Source: Parvibaculaceae bacterium Mf 1.05b.01 | Lineage (GTDB): Bacteria; Pseudomonadota; Alphaproteobacteria; Parvibaculales; Parvibaculaceae | Length of the DNA stretch: 64,000 bases | Assembly (NCBI GenBank): GCA_000509225.1 | Contig: BAOK01000002.1 | Span: 376,496-440,495, forward strand | Direction of reading: 5' to 3' | Shown here: positions 17,196 through 27,381 of the stretch, piece by piece | How the letters are laid out: every line of letters starts with the position of its first letter | Numbering within the stretch: position 1 is the first letter of the stretch | Translations under genes and position numbers: made by a program | The notes under the pieces: model-generated | Told to the model about the DNA's origin: nothing | The model's database searches: none | What the model saw: only the letters and a program-made list of their open reading frames with translations

Positions 17196-18014
17196 ATGCA
17201 GGACATTGCAGGCACAAATGCGGTGATTACTGGTGGGGGCGACGGCATTGGGCGCGCTCTTGCGCTTGAGTTGGCAAAAGCGGGGGCAAACGTGGTTGTC
17301 ACCGACATTCGTACTGATGCGGCGGAAGCGGTGGCTGCTGAGGGGACAGCGCTCGGTGTTAAATCCGTCGGATTGGCGTGTGATGTCACAGATGAAGGCT
17401 CTATTGAGGAGATGGCAGCAAAAGCTGTTGAAGCGCTCGGGCCGATGCAGATTGTCTGGGCGAATGCGGGCCTTGGCATCGGGCAGGGCTTTACCACGGC
17501 CAGGCGTGAGAATTTGCGCTGGATGTATCAGGTGAATGTGGATGGTGTCATCGACACGGTTCGGGCGTTCTCTGACGGTTTAAAGGAGCAGAGCGGCTTT
17601 CGTGCCATTGGGGTTACCGCCTCCATGGCAAGTCTCACTCACCCTGAGGCAGGTAATCCCTCCTATTCAGCGTCCAAATATGCGGTGGTGGGGATTGCAG
17701 AGGGGCTTCGCACGGAGCTTGCCCCTGAGGGCATCAGTGTCACTGCCCTTTGCCCGGGACTGGTAAATACGCGTATCTGGGATGGGGCGCGGGCGCGGCC
17801 GGAGAAGTTTGGTGGGCCCCGGCATGCGCCTGAGGAAGCGGGAGAGCGCTGGCGGGAGGCTGGCATGTCGGTTGAGGATGTGGGTTGCTGGGGTGTCGAG
17901 GCGCTTCGGGACGGCCGGTTTTTTGCCTTGATGCCCGACGATGAGGTCCGAGGAAACCTTGTGGCTGAGCGGCACCAGGAGATTATGGATGGTATCCGCT
18001 ATCCACGCCGCTAG
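17196..18014 (+). CDS. Short-chain dehydrogenase/reductase
   Basis: A 272-residue classical SDR with TGGGDGIG (cofactor), a NAG motif in WANAGLGIG, the catalytic Ser in VTASMASL and YSASK. The extended C-terminus (about residues 195-272), with RPEKFGGP and MDGIRYP, is typical of SDRs acting on larger substrates. Preceded by AGGAGAG. Divergent from the upstream SDR (different lengths and C-termini), so not a recent duplicate. Confidence 0.87.
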   Translation: MQDIAGTNAVITGGGDGIGRALALELAKAGANVVVTDIRTDAAEAVAAEGTALGVKSVGLACDVTDEGSIEEMAAKAVEALGPMQIVWANAGLGIGQGFTTARRENLRWMYQVNVDGVIDTVRAFSDGLKEQSGFRAIGVTASMASLTHPEAGNPSYSASKYAVVGIAEGLRTELAPEGISVTALCPGLVNTRIWDGARARPEKFGGPRHAPEEAGERWREAGMSVEDVGCWGVEALRDGRFFALMPDDEVRGNLVAERHQEIMDGIRYPRR

Positions 18015-18190
18015 GCACCATCTCTTTAGGGTTTAACCCTCTGGTCTGTTTACGAAAATGACCGATTGTTCACGTGCAGCCCCCTTGTCGCCGCGCCCGT
18101 CGCAGTGGCATAAGAAAGGGGGGCAAGATGGGCACGAGATCCATCTGATCGGGAGATAAAACCATTACGGCAAACGACACTGCAAACCAT

Positions 18191-19198
18191 GTGGATTCAT
18201 CCGCCAGCGGCGGTTCTGCGGCAGCGATGATCGAAATTAATGGGCTTGTGAAGAAGTTCGGTCCGTTCACAGCGGTGGACGGGATCAGCTTTTCTGTGGC
18301 GCGCGGCGAAGTTCTAGGCTTTCTAGGGCCCAATGGCGCGGGTAAGTCCACGACCATGAAGATGGTGACGGGGTTTCTTGCGCCAACAGCCGGGCATATC
18401 AGCGTCTGTGGCCATGAAGTTGGGCCGGACACGTTGGCCGCTCAGCGCATGATCGGCTATTTGCCGGAAGGGGCACCCGCCTATGCGGATATGACGCCGC
18501 TTCAGTTTTTGCGTTTCATCGCGGACATACGGGGCCTTAAGGGTTCGGCTGCAACCGCAGCGATTGCGCGTGCTGTTGATCGCACCGAGATTGCCGGTGT
18601 CATGGAACAGCCTATCGAAACACTCTCCAAGGGATTTCGCCGTCGGGTCGGGCTTGCTCAATCCATTCTGCATGATCCGCCGGTGCTCATCATGGATGAG
18701 CCGACGGATGGGCTTGACCCCAATCAGAAATTTGCGGTGCGCAAACTCATCGCAGAGATGGCACCGACGAAAGCGATTATCATTTCGACGCATATCCTTG
18801 AAGAAGTTGATGCGATCTGTAGCCGCGCCCTCATCATTGATCGCGGCCGGATCGTTGCAGATGGCACACCGGCGGCGCTGACCGCTCGGTCCCGCTACCA
18901 CAATGCGGTTACGCTGACCCTTGATGCGGGCGATGCGGATGCCGCGCGCGATGCCTTGTCTGCTGTTGAGGGGGTGGTGTCCATGGAAGAAGACGCACGT
19001 GGTGCTGATCATTCCTTCACTTTGTTTGCCACAAGTGCGGATGAAGCTGATACCAGCCTTGTTGACCGGGTCGGCAATCTGGCGCGGGAGAAGTCCTGGA
19101 ATGTGCGGACACTTTACGGAGAGCCCGGGCGTTTGGACGAAGTGTTCCGGTCGCTCACTCGGCCCGATACAGAAAAAGCGCAAGGGGACGCGGCATGA
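18191..19198 (+). CDS. ABC transporter ATP-binding protein, GldA-like
   Basis: A 335-residue ATPase: Walker A GPNGAGKSTTMKM, signature LSKGFRRRVGLAQ (degenerate, as in GldA-type proteins), Walker B VLIMDEPTDGLDP and the switch His in STHILEEV. The C-terminal 100 residues form the DUF4162-like tail. GTG at 18191 is listed; ATG at 18227 (MIEINGLVKKFG) and an in-frame ATT at 18164, the only one with a proper ribosome site, are alternatives. First gene of a four-gene Gld-like cluster. Confidence 0.9.
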   Translation: MDSSASGGSAAAMIEINGLVKKFGPFTAVDGISFSVARGEVLGFLGPNGAGKSTTMKMVTGFLAPTAGHISVCGHEVGPDTLAAQRMIGYLPEGAPAYADMTPLQFLRFIADIRGLKGSAATAAIARAVDRTEIAGVMEQPIETLSKGFRRRVGLAQSILHDPPVLIMDEPTDGLDPNQKFAVRKLIAEMAPTKAIIISTHILEEVDAICSRALIIDRGRIVADGTPAALTARSRYHNAVTLTLDAGDADAARDALSAVEGVVSMEEDARGADHSFTLFATSADEADTSLVDRVGNLAREKSWNVRTLYGEPGRLDEVFRSLTRPDTEKAQGDAA

Positions 19199-19929
19199 GA
19201 GAGACGCTAGCGATCTTCAAGCGGGAACTGGCGGGCTATTTTGCCACGCCCCTCGCCTTCGTGTTCATGATCATTTTTCTGTTTTGTGTTGGCGGCTTCA
19301 CTTTTTATCTGGGCGGGCATTTTGAAGCGGGGCAGGCGAACCTGAAAGGGTTCTTCCAGTTTCATCCCTGGCTCTATCTCTTTTTGATCCCGGCTATCGC
19401 CATGCGTCTTTGGGCGGAAGAACGCCGGGTCGGCACCATTGAGCTTCTGCTGTCTTTGCCTATTCCGCTCTGGTCTGCCGTGCTTGGCAAGTTTCTGGCA
19501 GCCTGGGTGTTTGCCGGCATTTCACTGTCGCTGACATTCCCCATGTGGCTGACAGTTGCCTATCTCGGCGATCCGGATCACGGGGTGATCCTTGCGGGCT
19601 ATGTTGGATCCTTCTTTATGGCTGGTGGTTATCTGGCAATTGGCTCCTGTATTTCCGCAACAACGCGCAACCAGGTGATTGCCTTTGTGGTGAGCGTGGT
19701 TGTCTGTTTCCTCTTTACAGTCTCTGGTCTTCCTATCGTGACTGACTTTGTGTCGGTCTGGGCGCCACAGGCGGTTTTGACAACGATTGCCTCCTTTAGC
19801 TTCCTTACTCATTTTGAAGCGATTGTCGAAGGGGTGATTGATCTTCGGGACATTATCTATTTCGTGACACTGATTGGCGTCTGGCTTGTGGCCTGCGGCA
19901 TCGTTGTCGATATGAAGAAGGCGGGATAG
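19195..19929 (+). CDS. ABC permease, GldF-like
   Basis: A 244-residue, six-segment ABC-2 permease. The GYFATPLAFVF opening and the RLWAEERRVGTIELLLSLPI segment are characteristic of GldF/NosY-like permeases. It overlaps the ATPase stop (ATGA). With the ATPase it should form the inner-membrane core of the complex whose extracytoplasmic parts are the next two genes. Confidence 0.9.
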   Translation: MRETLAIFKRELAGYFATPLAFVFMIIFLFCVGGFTFYLGGHFEAGQANLKGFFQFHPWLYLFLIPAIAMRLWAEERRVGTIELLLSLPIPLWSAVLGKFLAAWVFAGISLSLTFPMWLTVAYLGDPDHGVILAGYVGSFFMAGGYLAIGSCISATTRNQVIAFVVSVVVCFLFTVSGLPIVTDFVSVWAPQAVLTTIASFSFLTHFEAIVEGVIDLRDIIYFVTLIGVWLVACGIVVDMKKAG

Positions 19930-19933
19930 AGAC

Positions 19934-21859
19934 ATGAATACGCAACTCTCTCGCCGCGCCATTTCCATTGCGACGCTTGTCCTGCTCGCTGTTTTCTTTG
20001 TGGCCGTGAACCTCTTCTCCAACATTTCGTTTCGCACGAGCCGGATCGATTTGACGCAAAGCTCCTTGTTTACGTTGTCTGACGGCACGCGGAACATGCT
20101 GCAAGAGATTGAGGAGCCGATCACGCTGCGCTTCTTCTTCTCGGAATCTCTGGCGACCGACTATCCGCGCATCCGGACCTATGCGGGCCGTGTGCGGGAT
20201 ATTCTGGAAGAGATGCGCTCCTATTCCGATGGCAATCTCGTGCTCGAGGTTGTCGACCCGGAGCCTTTCTCAGAAGACGAAGACCGGGCTCAGTCGCTGG
20301 GTCTAAAAGGGGCGCCAACAACAGAAGGCGAAGTCATCTATTTTGGCTTGGCCGGCACCAATCTGGTCGACGGGCTTGAGGCCATTCCTTTCTTCACCGA
20401 CGAGCGGGAAGAATATCTGGAATATGATGTGGCCCGCCTCATTCAGAATCTGAAGCGTCCTGAAAAACCTGTGCTTGGAATTGTCACCAATCTCCCGCTT
20501 GATACAGGCGCGGGTGGGTTGCAGGCGGCTATGCGGGGCGAGAGCCAGTCCTTTCTCATCTATGACGAATTGCTGGACCGTTTTTCCCTCGAATTCCTAG
20601 AGCAGGATTTCGACTCTATTCCAAACTCCATTGACGTGGTGATGATTGCCCATCCCAAGCCGCTCGATGAGCAAACGACCTATGCCATTGATCAGTTCAT
20701 GATGCGGGGCGGCAGGGCGCTCGTGTTCCTCGACCCGCATTCTGAAGTCAGCCTCACCGCTGGTCCGAACGGCCAGCCCGTGCAGGGCTATACGGAGGCC
20801 TCCAGCCTTGATCAGCTGATGGCGAGCTGGGGTGTGGAGCTTGATCCAACAAAGGTTATTGGCGACAGAGACAATGCGCAGCGGGTGCAGGCCGGGCGGA
20901 ATGTGCGTCGCCAGCAGACAGACTATGTGGTGTGGATGGCGCTCGGGTCCGATGATGCGAATAGTGACGATGTTGTAACGGCAGATATTGATCGGCTCAA
21001 TCTCGGCACTGTGGGTCATCTCGTTCAACGCGACGATGCGACGACAAGTTTTTCTCCCATTCTCAGTTCGTCGACAGACTCCATGTTGCTTGACCTGGAA
21101 TTTGTGAAAACCGGCCCGACGCCGGACGCGCTGCTTCGGGCCTTTGAGCCGACGGATGAAGCTTATGTGATTGCCGCGCGTGTTGCCGGGCCGCTCAAGT
21201 CGGCATTCATCGATGGCCCGCCGCCGCCGAGCGAGGATGCGCAGCCTGGCACGTCGCCGACTGCTGAAGATCATCTCGCGGAATCGAAAGAGAATGCCAA
21301 TCTTATTATTGTGGCGGACTCCGAGATTTTTGATGACCGGTTCTGGGTGCAGGAGCAGAGTTACCTGGGTGAGCGGATCGCGATCCCGATGGCGGACAAT
21401 GCGACCTTCATTTTGAATGCGGTGGATAATCTGATGGGATCGAACGATCTCATTTCTCTCCGCGCGCGCGAAAAATCCGAACGTCCCTTCCTGGTCGTGG
21501 ATGAGCTGCGTCGTGAGGCGGAAGCCACGTTCCTTGCCGAAGAAGAGGCGCTTCAGGCCAAGATTGCAGAGACGGAAGAGAGGCTTGCAGCGCTTCAGAC
21601 GCGGGCACCAGCCGGCGCGGATGTTGAGGAGTTCCTCTCCGATGATGAAGCTCTGGAAATCCGGCAGTTTCGGGCGGAGCTTGCCGAGAGCCGGACCGCT
21701 CTTCGTGATGTGCAGCGCAATCTGCGACGTGGCATCGAAGATCTCGGATCCACAATACGGTTTGTAAATGTGGCGCTTGTTCCGCTCTTGATTGCGGGGC
21801 TTGCATTGGTGTTGGCGCTTCTTCGCGCGCAGCGGCGGAAACGCCGCGCTGGACTTTAA
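19934..21859 (+). CDS. GldG-like ABC auxiliary protein
   Basis: A 641-residue protein with an N-terminal membrane segment (about 12-30), a long extracytoplasmic region (DLTQSSLFTLSDGTRNML, then the IRTYAGRVRDILEEM segment), and a C-terminal membrane segment just before RRKRRAGL. A coiled-coil rich in Glu/Ala (about 535-600) precedes that last helix. This is the 'ABC-type uncharacterised auxiliary' family named after gliding protein GldG, also common in non-gliding bacteria. Five nt separate it from the permease stop. Confidence 0.88.
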   Translation: MNTQLSRRAISIATLVLLAVFFVAVNLFSNISFRTSRIDLTQSSLFTLSDGTRNMLQEIEEPITLRFFFSESLATDYPRIRTYAGRVRDILEEMRSYSDGNLVLEVVDPEPFSEDEDRAQSLGLKGAPTTEGEVIYFGLAGTNLVDGLEAIPFFTDEREEYLEYDVARLIQNLKRPEKPVLGIVTNLPLDTGAGGLQAAMRGESQSFLIYDELLDRFSLEFLEQDFDSIPNSIDVVMIAHPKPLDEQTTYAIDQFMMRGGRALVFLDPHSEVSLTAGPNGQPVQGYTEASSLDQLMASWGVELDPTKVIGDRDNAQRVQAGRNVRRQQTDYVVWMALGSDDANSDDVVTADIDRLNLGTVGHLVQRDDATTSFSPILSSSTDSMLLDLEFVKTGPTPDALLRAFEPTDEAYVIAARVAGPLKSAFIDGPPPPSEDAQPGTSPTAEDHLAESKENANLIIVADSEIFDDRFWVQEQSYLGERIAIPMADNATFILNAVDNLMGSNDLISLRAREKSERPFLVVDELRREAEATFLAEEEALQAKIAETEERLAALQTRAPAGADVEEFLSDDEALEIRQFRAELAESRTALRDVQRNLRRGIEDLGSTIRFVNVALVPLLIAGLALVLALLRAQRRKRRAGL

Positions 21860-21870
21860 GGAGAGCGCTT

Positions 21871-22986
21871 ATGGCTAAGATACAGGATACGCTGCGTGCA
21901 CCGGGGCCGCTCCGCAATCTGCTGCTGTTGGCAGTGGTCACGCTTTTCTTTGTTGTGGCTGCCGCGGTTGTTCTTTCAACGCAGCGCGAAGCGACGTCTG
22001 TTCGTTTTGATCCGGTGCTCTTTTTTCCCGATCTAAATGAGAAGGTGGGCCAAGCAACGCGGCTTGTTTATACGACCGGCCAGGGCATGCAGGGCACCGC
22101 CAACATCACCATTGAACGTGATGATGAAGGTGTCTGGCGGGTATTGCAGCGCGAAGGCTATCCCGCGCGGGTCGACCGGGTTCGTAAGACCATTCTAGGC
22201 CTCACAGAACTTGAAGCGTTTGAACCGCGCACATCCAACCCTGAGTGGCACCGCAATCTTGGTCTGCTGGAGCCGGAAAATCTTGGGCGTGCTGTGCGCG
22301 TGCAATTGCTCGACAAAGACGGGAATGAGATTGCCGGACTTCTTGCGGGCGAAATTGTTGACTCCACCGCTGACCTTCAAGGACGCGGGTTTCTTTATGT
22401 GCGCCGCGATGGGGAAGACCAGACCTGGCTTGCGCGGGGTTCAATCTCTCTGGACAAGGATGTTGCCAATTGGCTCGATCCAACTGTTGTCAAACTTTCG
22501 CAGGAGCGTATCGCCAAGGTGACATTGTGGTCGATATCTGAAACGCCCGCCATCCTGTCCCGCTCTTCGCCGGATCATCCCAATTTTGTTGTTGAAAACC
22601 TGCCCGTTGGATCTGTTTCGCGGGGCGCCCCTGTTGTGAATGCGAGCGCCACCGCTTTTGCGAGCTTTGAGTTTCTGGACGCTGTGCCTGTGGAGTCTCT
22701 CATCTTCAACAATCCACCGGTTGCGGAAATCGTGACCTTTGACGGGTTGAAGCTCACCTTGACCATGGCGGGTGCCAATACGGGAATGTGGGCAAAGATC
22801 GTAGCATCCAAAGATAGTTCGATGCTTGCCGAAGACGCAGACACGAGTGCGCTGGATGCGGAGATCGCTGAGATTAATGAGCAAATGGGCGATTGGGCCT
22901 ACAAGCTGGAGCAGAACCTGGGTCTGCGCCTCACGCAGACAATTGGTGGCTTGACCCGCCCGGTTGCAGAACCAACAGCTCCCTAG
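21871..22986 (+). CDS. DUF4340 domain protein
   Basis: A 371-residue protein with one N-terminal membrane helix (about 14-35) and two or three DUF4340 repeats in the extracytoplasmic part (for example GVWRVLQREGYPARVDRVRK around residues 85-105). DUF4340 proteins regularly follow GldG-like genes. AAGGAGAG gives a strong ribosome site. Last gene of the cluster; it ends 3 nt before the convergent DUF1223 gene. Confidence 0.88.
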   Translation: MAKIQDTLRAPGPLRNLLLLAVVTLFFVVAAAVVLSTQREATSVRFDPVLFFPDLNEKVGQATRLVYTTGQGMQGTANITIERDDEGVWRVLQREGYPARVDRVRKTILGLTELEAFEPRTSNPEWHRNLGLLEPENLGRAVRVQLLDKDGNEIAGLLAGEIVDSTADLQGRGFLYVRRDGEDQTWLARGSISLDKDVANWLDPTVVKLSQERIAKVTLWSISETPAILSRSSPDHPNFVVENLPVGSVSRGAPVVNASATAFASFEFLDAVPVESLIFNNPPVAEIVTFDGLKLTLTMAGANTGMWAKIVASKDSSMLAEDADTSALDAEIAEINEQMGDWAYKLEQNLGLRLTQTIGGLTRPVAEPTAP

Positions 22987-22989
22987 GGT

Positions 22990-23724
22990 CTAGAGAGTGC
23001 TCATGTCCAGGCGGGCGGCACCGAGGATCTGGCCATTGCCCTCCACCTGAAGGATGGCAGCGCAACCGTCATAACTTTGTCCTACAAGGTCACTCTTGGG
23101 CAGGGTGAGCTTGATGGCCTCGCCTTTCCACATGCCCACGGGCACCATCTCCCGCACCACATTGGAATAGGTGATGGTCTCTCCTGAATTCTCGCCCCGT
23201 TCGATGACGACGGGTGTTTCCTTGACATACCGTACCAGCCAGAGGGTTGCCTCCTGGTCTGTGGCAAGGGCGCCAACATTTAACTGAACGCTGTCACCGT
23301 CCGCCACAAATTCGACTGCGACGTCTTCGTCTCTCATTTCGCGGCGAAGTTCGATGGCGCTGTTCACATGGCCCGTTCTTGAGCCGACGGCATCTTCGAC
23401 ACCATCAATCACCATCTGTGGGGTGTAGACAGACCTGCCGCCGAGATTTTGCACATAAGCGCGTTGGCGGTCTGTGAAAGCCTGTTTGGCGAGTGTGTCG
23501 CGCCAGCCGAGATAGTCCCAGATGTTTACGGGCAAGGAGAGGGCGAGCACGTCTTCGCGTTTTGCCAAATCGTTCAGGAATGCATCTGCCGGTGGGCAAG
23601 ATGAGCAACCTTGGCTCGTGAAGAGTTCCACAACAATTGGACGCTCCCCGGCTTGGGCAAGGGAGGTCATGGCGCCCACGCTGATGCTGAGAGCGACGGC
23701 GGATATGGCAAGAAAGTTTTTCAT
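22990..23724 (-). CDS. DUF1223 thioredoxin-like secreted protein
   Basis: A 244-residue protein with a signal peptide (residues about 1-25, cleavage near LAQA-GE). The CSSCPPAD motif after VELFTSQG is a CxxC redox centre in the thioredoxin-like fold of DUF1223. Family members are secreted and poorly characterised. Same strand as acnA downstream of its terminator, so it should have its own promoter. Confidence 0.88.
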   Translation of the reverse strand: MKNFLAISAVALSISVGAMTSLAQAGERPIVVELFTSQGCSSCPPADAFLNDLAKREDVLALSLPVNIWDYLGWRDTLAKQAFTDRQRAYVQNLGGRSVYTPQMVIDGVEDAVGSRTGHVNSAIELRREMRDEDVAVEFVADGDSVQLNVGALATDQEATLWLVRYVKETPVVIERGENSGETITYSNVVREMVPVGMWKGEAIKLTLPKSDLVGQSYDGCAAILQVEGNGQILGAARLDMSTL

Positions 23725-23825
23725 ACGGTCAACATAGGAAGAAGGATGTAGCCAAGCGAGTAAATTTGAGGTGAGGCCAATGTGAGTGCCTGCGTTTACC
23801 CTTCTTTTTCCGCTCTGGGCACAAA

Positions 23826-23866
23826 AAAGGGGCGCTCCAGATAGCTGGAACGCCCCAATTTTTTGT
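23826..23866 (-). terminator. Terminator of the aconitase gene
   Basis: On the minus strand GGGGCGTTCCAG pairs with CTGGAGCGCCCC across a 4-nt loop and is followed by TTTTTT. The other side also ends in T-residues, so it could work in both directions. Confidence 0.92.
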
Positions 23867-23877
23867 TCAATCGCTGC

Positions 23878-26800
23878 TTAGTCGGCAGCAAGACCGCGCA
23901 GCACGTAGTGGAGAATACCGCCATTGGCGTAGTAGTCCACTTCGTCCTGGGTATCGATACGGCAGGTCAGATCAACCGACTTGGTTGAGCCATCTGCAAA
24001 GGTGATCACGGCCGTCACCTCATCCCGAGGATTAATGTCTTCGAGACCTGTGATGGTGACGGTTTCAGATCCATCGAGACCCAGTTCCTCCCAGCTGTCG
24101 CCGTCCTTGAACTGCAATGGCGCAACGCCCATGCCAATCAGGTTGGACCGGTGGATCCGCTCGAAGCTTTCTGCCACCACGGCTTTCACGCCGAGAAGCA
24201 TGGTGCCCTTTGCTGCCCAGTCGCGGCTTGAGCCGGTGCCGTACTCTTTCCCTGCGAATACAACCAACGGGGTGCCCCGCTTCTTGTATTCCATGCAGGC
24301 ATCATAGATCGGCATCTCCGTGCCTTCAGGCTGGAGCTTCGTCACCCCACCTTCTGTGCCGGGGACCATCTGGTTTTTGATACGGATGTTGGCGAACGTG
24401 CCGCGCATCATCACCTGGTGGTTCCCGCGGCGAGAGCCGTAGGAGTTGAAGTCCTGTACACCCACCTGGTTGCGGGTGAGGTAGGAGCCTGCAGGGCTGT
24501 CCACCTTGATCGACCCGGCCGGTGAAATATGGTCGGTTGTGATCGAGTCCGCGAAGAGACCCATGATGCGGGCATTATGCACATCTTCCAGCGGTGCCGG
24601 TGTGTCGGACAGTTCTTCAAAGTAAGGCGGATTCTGTACATAGGTGCTGTCATCGTTCCAGCTATATGTTTCCCCCTTACTGGTTTTGATCGCCTGCCAG
24701 TTGCTGTCGCCCTTGAATACGTCCGCATAACGTTCGCGGAACATGGCTGGGGTCACAGCGGTGCGGACCACATCGGCAATCTCTTTATTGGTTGGCCAGA
24801 TGTCTTTCAGATAGACGTCTTTGCCATCCTTGCCTTTGCCGATGGGCTCTTTGGTGAGGTTCTTCGTCACTGTGCCAGCCAGGGCGTAGGCCACAACAAG
24901 TGGCGGTGAGGCCAGATAGTTGGTGCGCACATCAGGGCTCACGCGACCTTCGAAGTTCCGGTTGCCTGAAAGAACCGAAGAAACAACCACATCATTGTCG
25001 GCAATCGACTTAGAGATTGCCGGTGGCAGAGGACCGGAGTTCCCGATGCAGGTTGTGCAGCCATAGCCCACGAGATCGAAACCGAGACCATCGAGTTCTT
25101 TCTGCAGACCGGCTTTTTCGAGATATTCCGTCACAACCTGAGAGCCAGGTGCCAGGGACGTTTTTACCCAAGGCTTTACTTCGAGGCCCAGAGCCCGTGC
25201 CTTCTTGGCGACGAGGCCAGCTGCAATCAACACACTCGGATTGGATGTGTTGGTGCAGGACGTGATCGCAGCGATGGTGACATCGCCATGACCGATGGTG
25301 AAGTTTTCATCTTCCACATCGAAGCGGGTTGCTGCTTCTGCAGCTTTGTCGTATTCGCCACCAAGTGTCGCGGCGAAGCTGTCGGATAGTCCTGTGAGGT
25401 CAACCCGGTCCTGCGGGCGTTTGGGTCCGGCAAGTGCGGGAACCACGGAGCCCAGATCCAGTTCCAGGGTTTCTGTAAAGACAGGGTCCGGCGTGTCTGA
25501 GGTGCGGAACATGCCTTGCGCCTTGGCATAGGCTTCAACCAGGTCAACACGGGCTTTGTCCCGACCTGTTGCACGCAGATATTTGATGGTTTCTGCATCA
25601 ATCGGGAAGAAACCGCACGTGGCCCCATATTCCGGCGCCATGTTGGCGATGGTTGCCTGATCTTCCAGAGACAGGTGATCGAGGCCGCCTCCGAAATATT
25701 CGACGAATTTGCCGACCACGCCCAGCTCGCGGAGCATTTCAACGACTTTCAGCACGAGGTCGGTCGCGGTTACGCCTTCATTCAGCTTGCCGGTCAGTTT
25801 GAACCCGACAACTTCAGGGATCATCATTGTGACAGGCTGACCGAGCATGGCCGCTTCCGCCTCAATGCCACCGACACCCCAGCCAAGGACCGACAGGCCA
25901 TTGATCATGGTGGTGTGGCTGTCTGTGCCAACGCAGGTGTCAGGGTAGGCCATTTCAACTGTCTTGGACGCACCGTCTTTTTCCGTGCGGGTCCAAACAG
26001 CCTGGGCCAGATATTCCAGGTTCACCTGGTGACAGATACCAGTCCCAGGCGGCACAACGCGGAAATTATCAAATGCCTGGCTGCCCCAGCGCAGGAACTC
26101 ATAGCGTTCCTGGTTGCGTTCATATTCCAGATCGACGTTTTCCTTAAACGCTGTCTGGGTGCCGAACTTGTCTACCATCACTGAGTGGTCGATCACGAGA
26201 TCGACAGGCACCTGTGGGTTGATGCGTTTTGGATCGCCGCCGAGCTTGGCAACGGCGTTCCGCATCGCGGCTAGGTCAACAACGGCTGGAACGCCGGTAA
26301 AGTCCTGCATCAGCACACGGGCTGGACGATAGGCGATTTCCCGGGTGGATTTCCGGGTCTTCAGCCAGTCTTTCACCGCTGAGATGTCTGCTTTGTTGAC
26401 AGTCCGGCCATCTTCAAAGCGGAGAAGGTTCTCAAGCAGCACTTTCAGGCTGAAGGGGAGGCGGGATACGCCTTCCAGGCCATTTTCTTCGGCCTTCTTC
26501 AGGTCGTAATAGACATAGTTCTTGTTGCCGACTTTGAGATTTGAGTAAGCATCAAAGCTGTTGGTGCCCAGCGGCTGCAAATTTGTCTTGGGGGCTGCTT
26601 TAGGGGCTGCCTTGCGCGCGGGAGCTTTTTTGGCAGGAGCTTTCTTAGCGGGTGCCTTTTTCGCTGGAGCTTTAGCCTTAGGTGCGGCCTTTTTTGCTGG
26701 CGCCTTCTTCGCAGGCGCTTTTGCTTTTGGAGCAGCCTTGCGGGTCGCTTTACGTGCCTGGGCCTTTTTCACCGGTGTTTTCTTCTTGGCAGGAGCCTTC

Positions 26801-27183
26801 TTTTTAGAAGCTTTCTTCGCCGCCTTTTTCTTTGCGGCTTTCTTCTTAGGCTTCACCGGGGTCTTTTTGGCGACCTTCTTTTTCGCTGCTTTCTTGGCGG
26901 TCTTTTTGGCCGCTTTCTTTCGCGCGGGCGCTTTTTTCTTAGAGGCCTTTTTTGCTGTCTTCTTGGCTACTTTTTTCTTTGCTGCTTTTCGGGCAGCTTT
27001 CTTTTTGGCAGGAGATTTCTTCTTTGCAGAAGCCTTCTTCTTAGCGGCTACTTTTTTCTTCGCCGGTGCCTTCTTCTTCACTGCCTTCTTTGCAGCTTTT
27101 TTGGCTGCTTTCTTTTTTGCTGCAGGCTTCTTCTTCGTCGCCTTCTTAGCCGGAGCCTTTTTCTTTGCCGGTTTCTTGGCCAT
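23878..27183 (-). CDS. acnA: Aconitase with histone-H1-like Lys/Ala-rich N-terminal extension
   Basis: A 1101-residue fusion. Residues 1-200 consist almost only of Lys, Ala, Pro, Arg with some Thr, Val and Ser in repeats such as [12 protein letters not shown], as in histone H1 tails. Residues about 201-1101 are a complete AcnA of usual length, with Fe-S ligands Cys643 (SCTNTSNPS), Cys709 and Cys712 ([12 protein letters not shown]) and the [13 protein letters not shown] substrate segment. It interconverts citrate and isocitrate in the TCA cycle. The ATG at 27181-27183 follows GAGGAGAG at 8 nt, so the tail is translated in frame. The junction has no ATG; only a TTG (NL-Q) without a ribosome site could start a tail-free form. 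Confidence 0.95.
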   Translation of the reverse strand: MAKKPAKKKAPAKKATKKKPAAKKKAAKKAAKKAVKKKAPAKKKVAAKKKASAKKKSPAKKKAARKAAKKKVAKKTAKKASKKKAPARKKAAKKTAKKAAKKKVAKKTPVKPKKKAAKKKAAKKASKKKAPAKKKTPVKKAQARKATRKAAPKAKAPAKKAPAKKAAPKAKAPAKKAPAKKAPAKKAPARKAAPKAAPKTNLQPLGTNSFDAYSNLKVGNKNYVYYDLKKAEENGLEGVSRLPFSLKVLLENLLRFEDGRTVNKADISAVKDWLKTRKSTREIAYRPARVLMQDFTGVPAVVDLAAMRNAVAKLGGDPKRINPQVPVDLVIDHSVMVDKFGTQTAFKENVDLEYERNQERYEFLRWGSQAFDNFRVVPPGTGICHQVNLEYLAQAVWTRTEKDGASKTVEMAYPDTCVGTDSHTTMINGLSVLGWGVGGIEAEAAMLGQPVTMMIPEVVGFKLTGKLNEGVTATDLVLKVVEMLRELGVVGKFVEYFGGGLDHLSLEDQATIANMAPEYGATCGFFPIDAETIKYLRATGRDKARVDLVEAYAKAQGMFRTSDTPDPVFTETLELDLGSVVPALAGPKRPQDRVDLTGLSDSFAATLGGEYDKAAEAATRFDVEDENFTIGHGDVTIAAITSCTNTSNPSVLIAAGLVAKKARALGLEVKPWVKTSLAPGSQVVTEYLEKAGLQKELDGLGFDLVGYGCTTCIGNSGPLPPAISKSIADNDVVVSSVLSGNRNFEGRVSPDVRTNYLASPPLVVAYALAGTVTKNLTKEPIGKGKDGKDVYLKDIWPTNKEIADVVRTAVTPAMFRERYADVFKGDSNWQAIKTSKGETYSWNDDSTYVQNPPYFEELSDTPAPLEDVHNARIMGLFADSITTDHISPAGSIKVDSPAGSYLTRNQVGVQDFNSYGSRRGNHQVMMRGTFANIRIKNQMVPGTEGGVTKLQPEGTEMPIYDACMEYKKRGTPLVVFAGKEYGTGSSRDWAAKGTMLLGVKAVVAESFERIHRSNLIGMGVAPLQFKDGDSWEELGLDGSETVTITGLEDINPRDEVTAVITFADGSTKSVDLTCRIDTQDEVDYYANGGILHYVLRGLAAD

Positions 27184-27381
27184 GGGGTCCGCTCTCCTCG
27201 AAAAAATGTGGTGCTGCGCCAAATGGCGCGCCCGCGCCAATCGACGGGCGGACTATAGTCAGAAACATATACGAAGGCTATGGCCGGAAGGGGGCAATAT
27301 GACGGATAATGAGCAAAAATATGTGTCCCCATGCCAGTTTGGTTTGGGATGGTTTTTAGGCAGTTAAGAACAGGTTGCGAG

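Noticed and set aside
18323-19183. 286-codon minus-strand frame
   Set aside because: Antisense to the ABC ATPase gene.
26561-27367. Long plus-strand frame rich in Phe/Ala
   Set aside because: It is the antisense reading of the Lys/Ala-rich aconitase tail, and the composition is an artefact of that repeat.
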